Source of the DNA: an uncultured Prevotellaceae bacterium
GTDB lineage: Bacteria; Bacteroidota; Bacteroidia; Bacteroidales; Muribaculaceae
Length of the DNA: 64,000 nucleotides
Assembly: GCA_900317835.1 (NCBI GenBank)
Contig: ONIL01000009.1
Span: forward strand, 1-64,000
Direction of reading: 5' to 3'
A program made the position numbers and the translations under genes. Positions 63,680-64,000 of this stretch are shown here, in pieces. The notes beneath the pieces are model-generated. The model was not told where the DNA came from, did no database searches, and worked only from the letters and a program-made list of their open reading frames with translations. The first letter of the stretch is position 1, and every line of letters starts with the position of its first letter.

Positions 63680-64000
63680 ATGTTCAACGACAAAGACAAA
63701 GAACTGATGACCCGCAAAGGCATCACCGAGCCCGTCATTGAGGCTCAACTTAAGCGTTTTGAAACGGGTTTCCCTTGGCTTAGGCTGGAAGCCGCCGCAA
63801 CAGTTGATAACGGCATCATGCGCCTCGACAGCAAGCAGTTGGCGCAGTGTGTGAAGGTGTGGAAGGATTTCCAGGGTGGGGGAGCGACAATTGAGAAGTT
63901 CCAGCCTGCTTCAGGAGCAGCCAGCCGCATGTTCAAGAACCTCTTCGCCTTTATCAATGAGGGCAAGACCGCACCTGAGACTGAATTCGAGCGCCAGTTC
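63680..64000 (+). CDS. DUF4301 family protein (3' end outside the window)
   Basis: Open from the ATG at 63680 to the end of the window. The first 107 residues (MFNDKDKELMTRKGITEPVI, then FETGFPWLRLEAAATVDNGI and FQPASGAASRMFKNLFAF) match DUF4301 proteins of Bacteroidetes, which are about 500 aa and have a nucleotidyltransferase-like GxGxAS(R) motif, here SGAASRMFK. Function not established. Divergent from the RelA-type gene. Confidence 0.8.
   Translation, partial: MFNDKDKELMTRKGITEPVIEAQLKRFETGFPWLRLEAAATVDNGIMRLDSKQLAQCVKVWKDFQGGGATIEKFQPASGAASRMFKNLFAFINEGKTAPETEFERQF

Noticed and set aside
1-64000. CRISPR arrays, rRNA, tRNA or complete insertion sequences
   Set aside because: I saw no regularly spaced direct repeats, no rRNA or tRNA genes, and no transposase or integrase reading frames in the window.

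Overview
The window looks like a chromosomal segment of a Bacteroidales bacterium (Prevotellaceae- or Muribaculaceae-like). The tmRNA on the minus strand near 60.3 kb encodes the tag GENNYALAA. Many genes are preceded by the Bacteroidetes -7 box TAnnTTTG, often with TTTG or TTGG about 19-21 bases upstream, and Shine-Dalgarno sequences are mostly absent. Ordinary housekeeping genes occur mainly at the right end: ssrA, an RNase D-like exonuclease, a RelA-type (p)ppGpp synthetase and a DUF4301 gene. Most of the remainder reads as accessory DNA.

Layout. (1) 1-12.6 kb: small accessory genes. These include a metallo-beta-lactamase-fold hydrolase, three proteins with PD-(D/E)XK-like motifs, a YqiA-like hydrolase, a DUF2779 nuclease, two paralogous mini-proteins, a BspA-type LRR protein, an AAA+ ATPase, a 5'(3')-deoxyribonucleotidase and a stand-alone sigma-70 region-2 fragment. 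Two unrelated genes here share a 16-codon upstream ORF, and four promoter-like boxes resemble each other. (2) 12.7-14.6 kb: a DUF234-type ATPase flanked by hairpin repeats. (3) 14.7-22.3 kb, minus strand: a replicon-like module (GIY-YIG, BT4734-type primase-like protein, divergent helicase, HNH protein, small duplicated genes) with a 91-bp palindrome that could be an origin. (4) 22.5-52.4 kb, plus strand: a very long, tightly packed run of large defence-type genes. (5) 52.8-56.6 kb: a further UPF1-like helicase with a nuclease-like tail, and a NADAR gene interrupted by a stop codon. (6) 56.7-59.7 kb, minus strand: a RepA-like ATPase and a DUF3853 protein typical of Bacteroidetes integrative elements, ending beside the 3' end of ssrA.

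The main object is the 30-kb plus-strand island. In order it encodes a SNF2/RapA helicase, a 1654-aa Eco57I-type N6-adenine methylase, a HEPN-motif protein, a chimeric gene scar, a membrane-anchored coiled-coil protein, two DUF262 proteins (one with a DUF1524 HNH), a 1413-aa sacsin-like GHKL ATPase, a UPF1-like helicase, a 2095-aa DEAD/DEAH-DUF1998 helicase and a RelE-UvrD fusion. The SNF2-methylase and DUF1998 parts recall DISARM and Druantia, but I do not recognise the whole combination as a named system. My inference is that the methylase marks self DNA while the helicases and ATPase detect or process foreign DNA, with DUF262/HNH, HEPN and RelE-like proteins as candidate effectors. A scar ORF joins the beginning of the GHKL ATPase to the end of the methylase, and two adjacent helicases carry the same C-terminal domain. 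Both are internal evidence that the locus has been rearranged and that its parts belong together.
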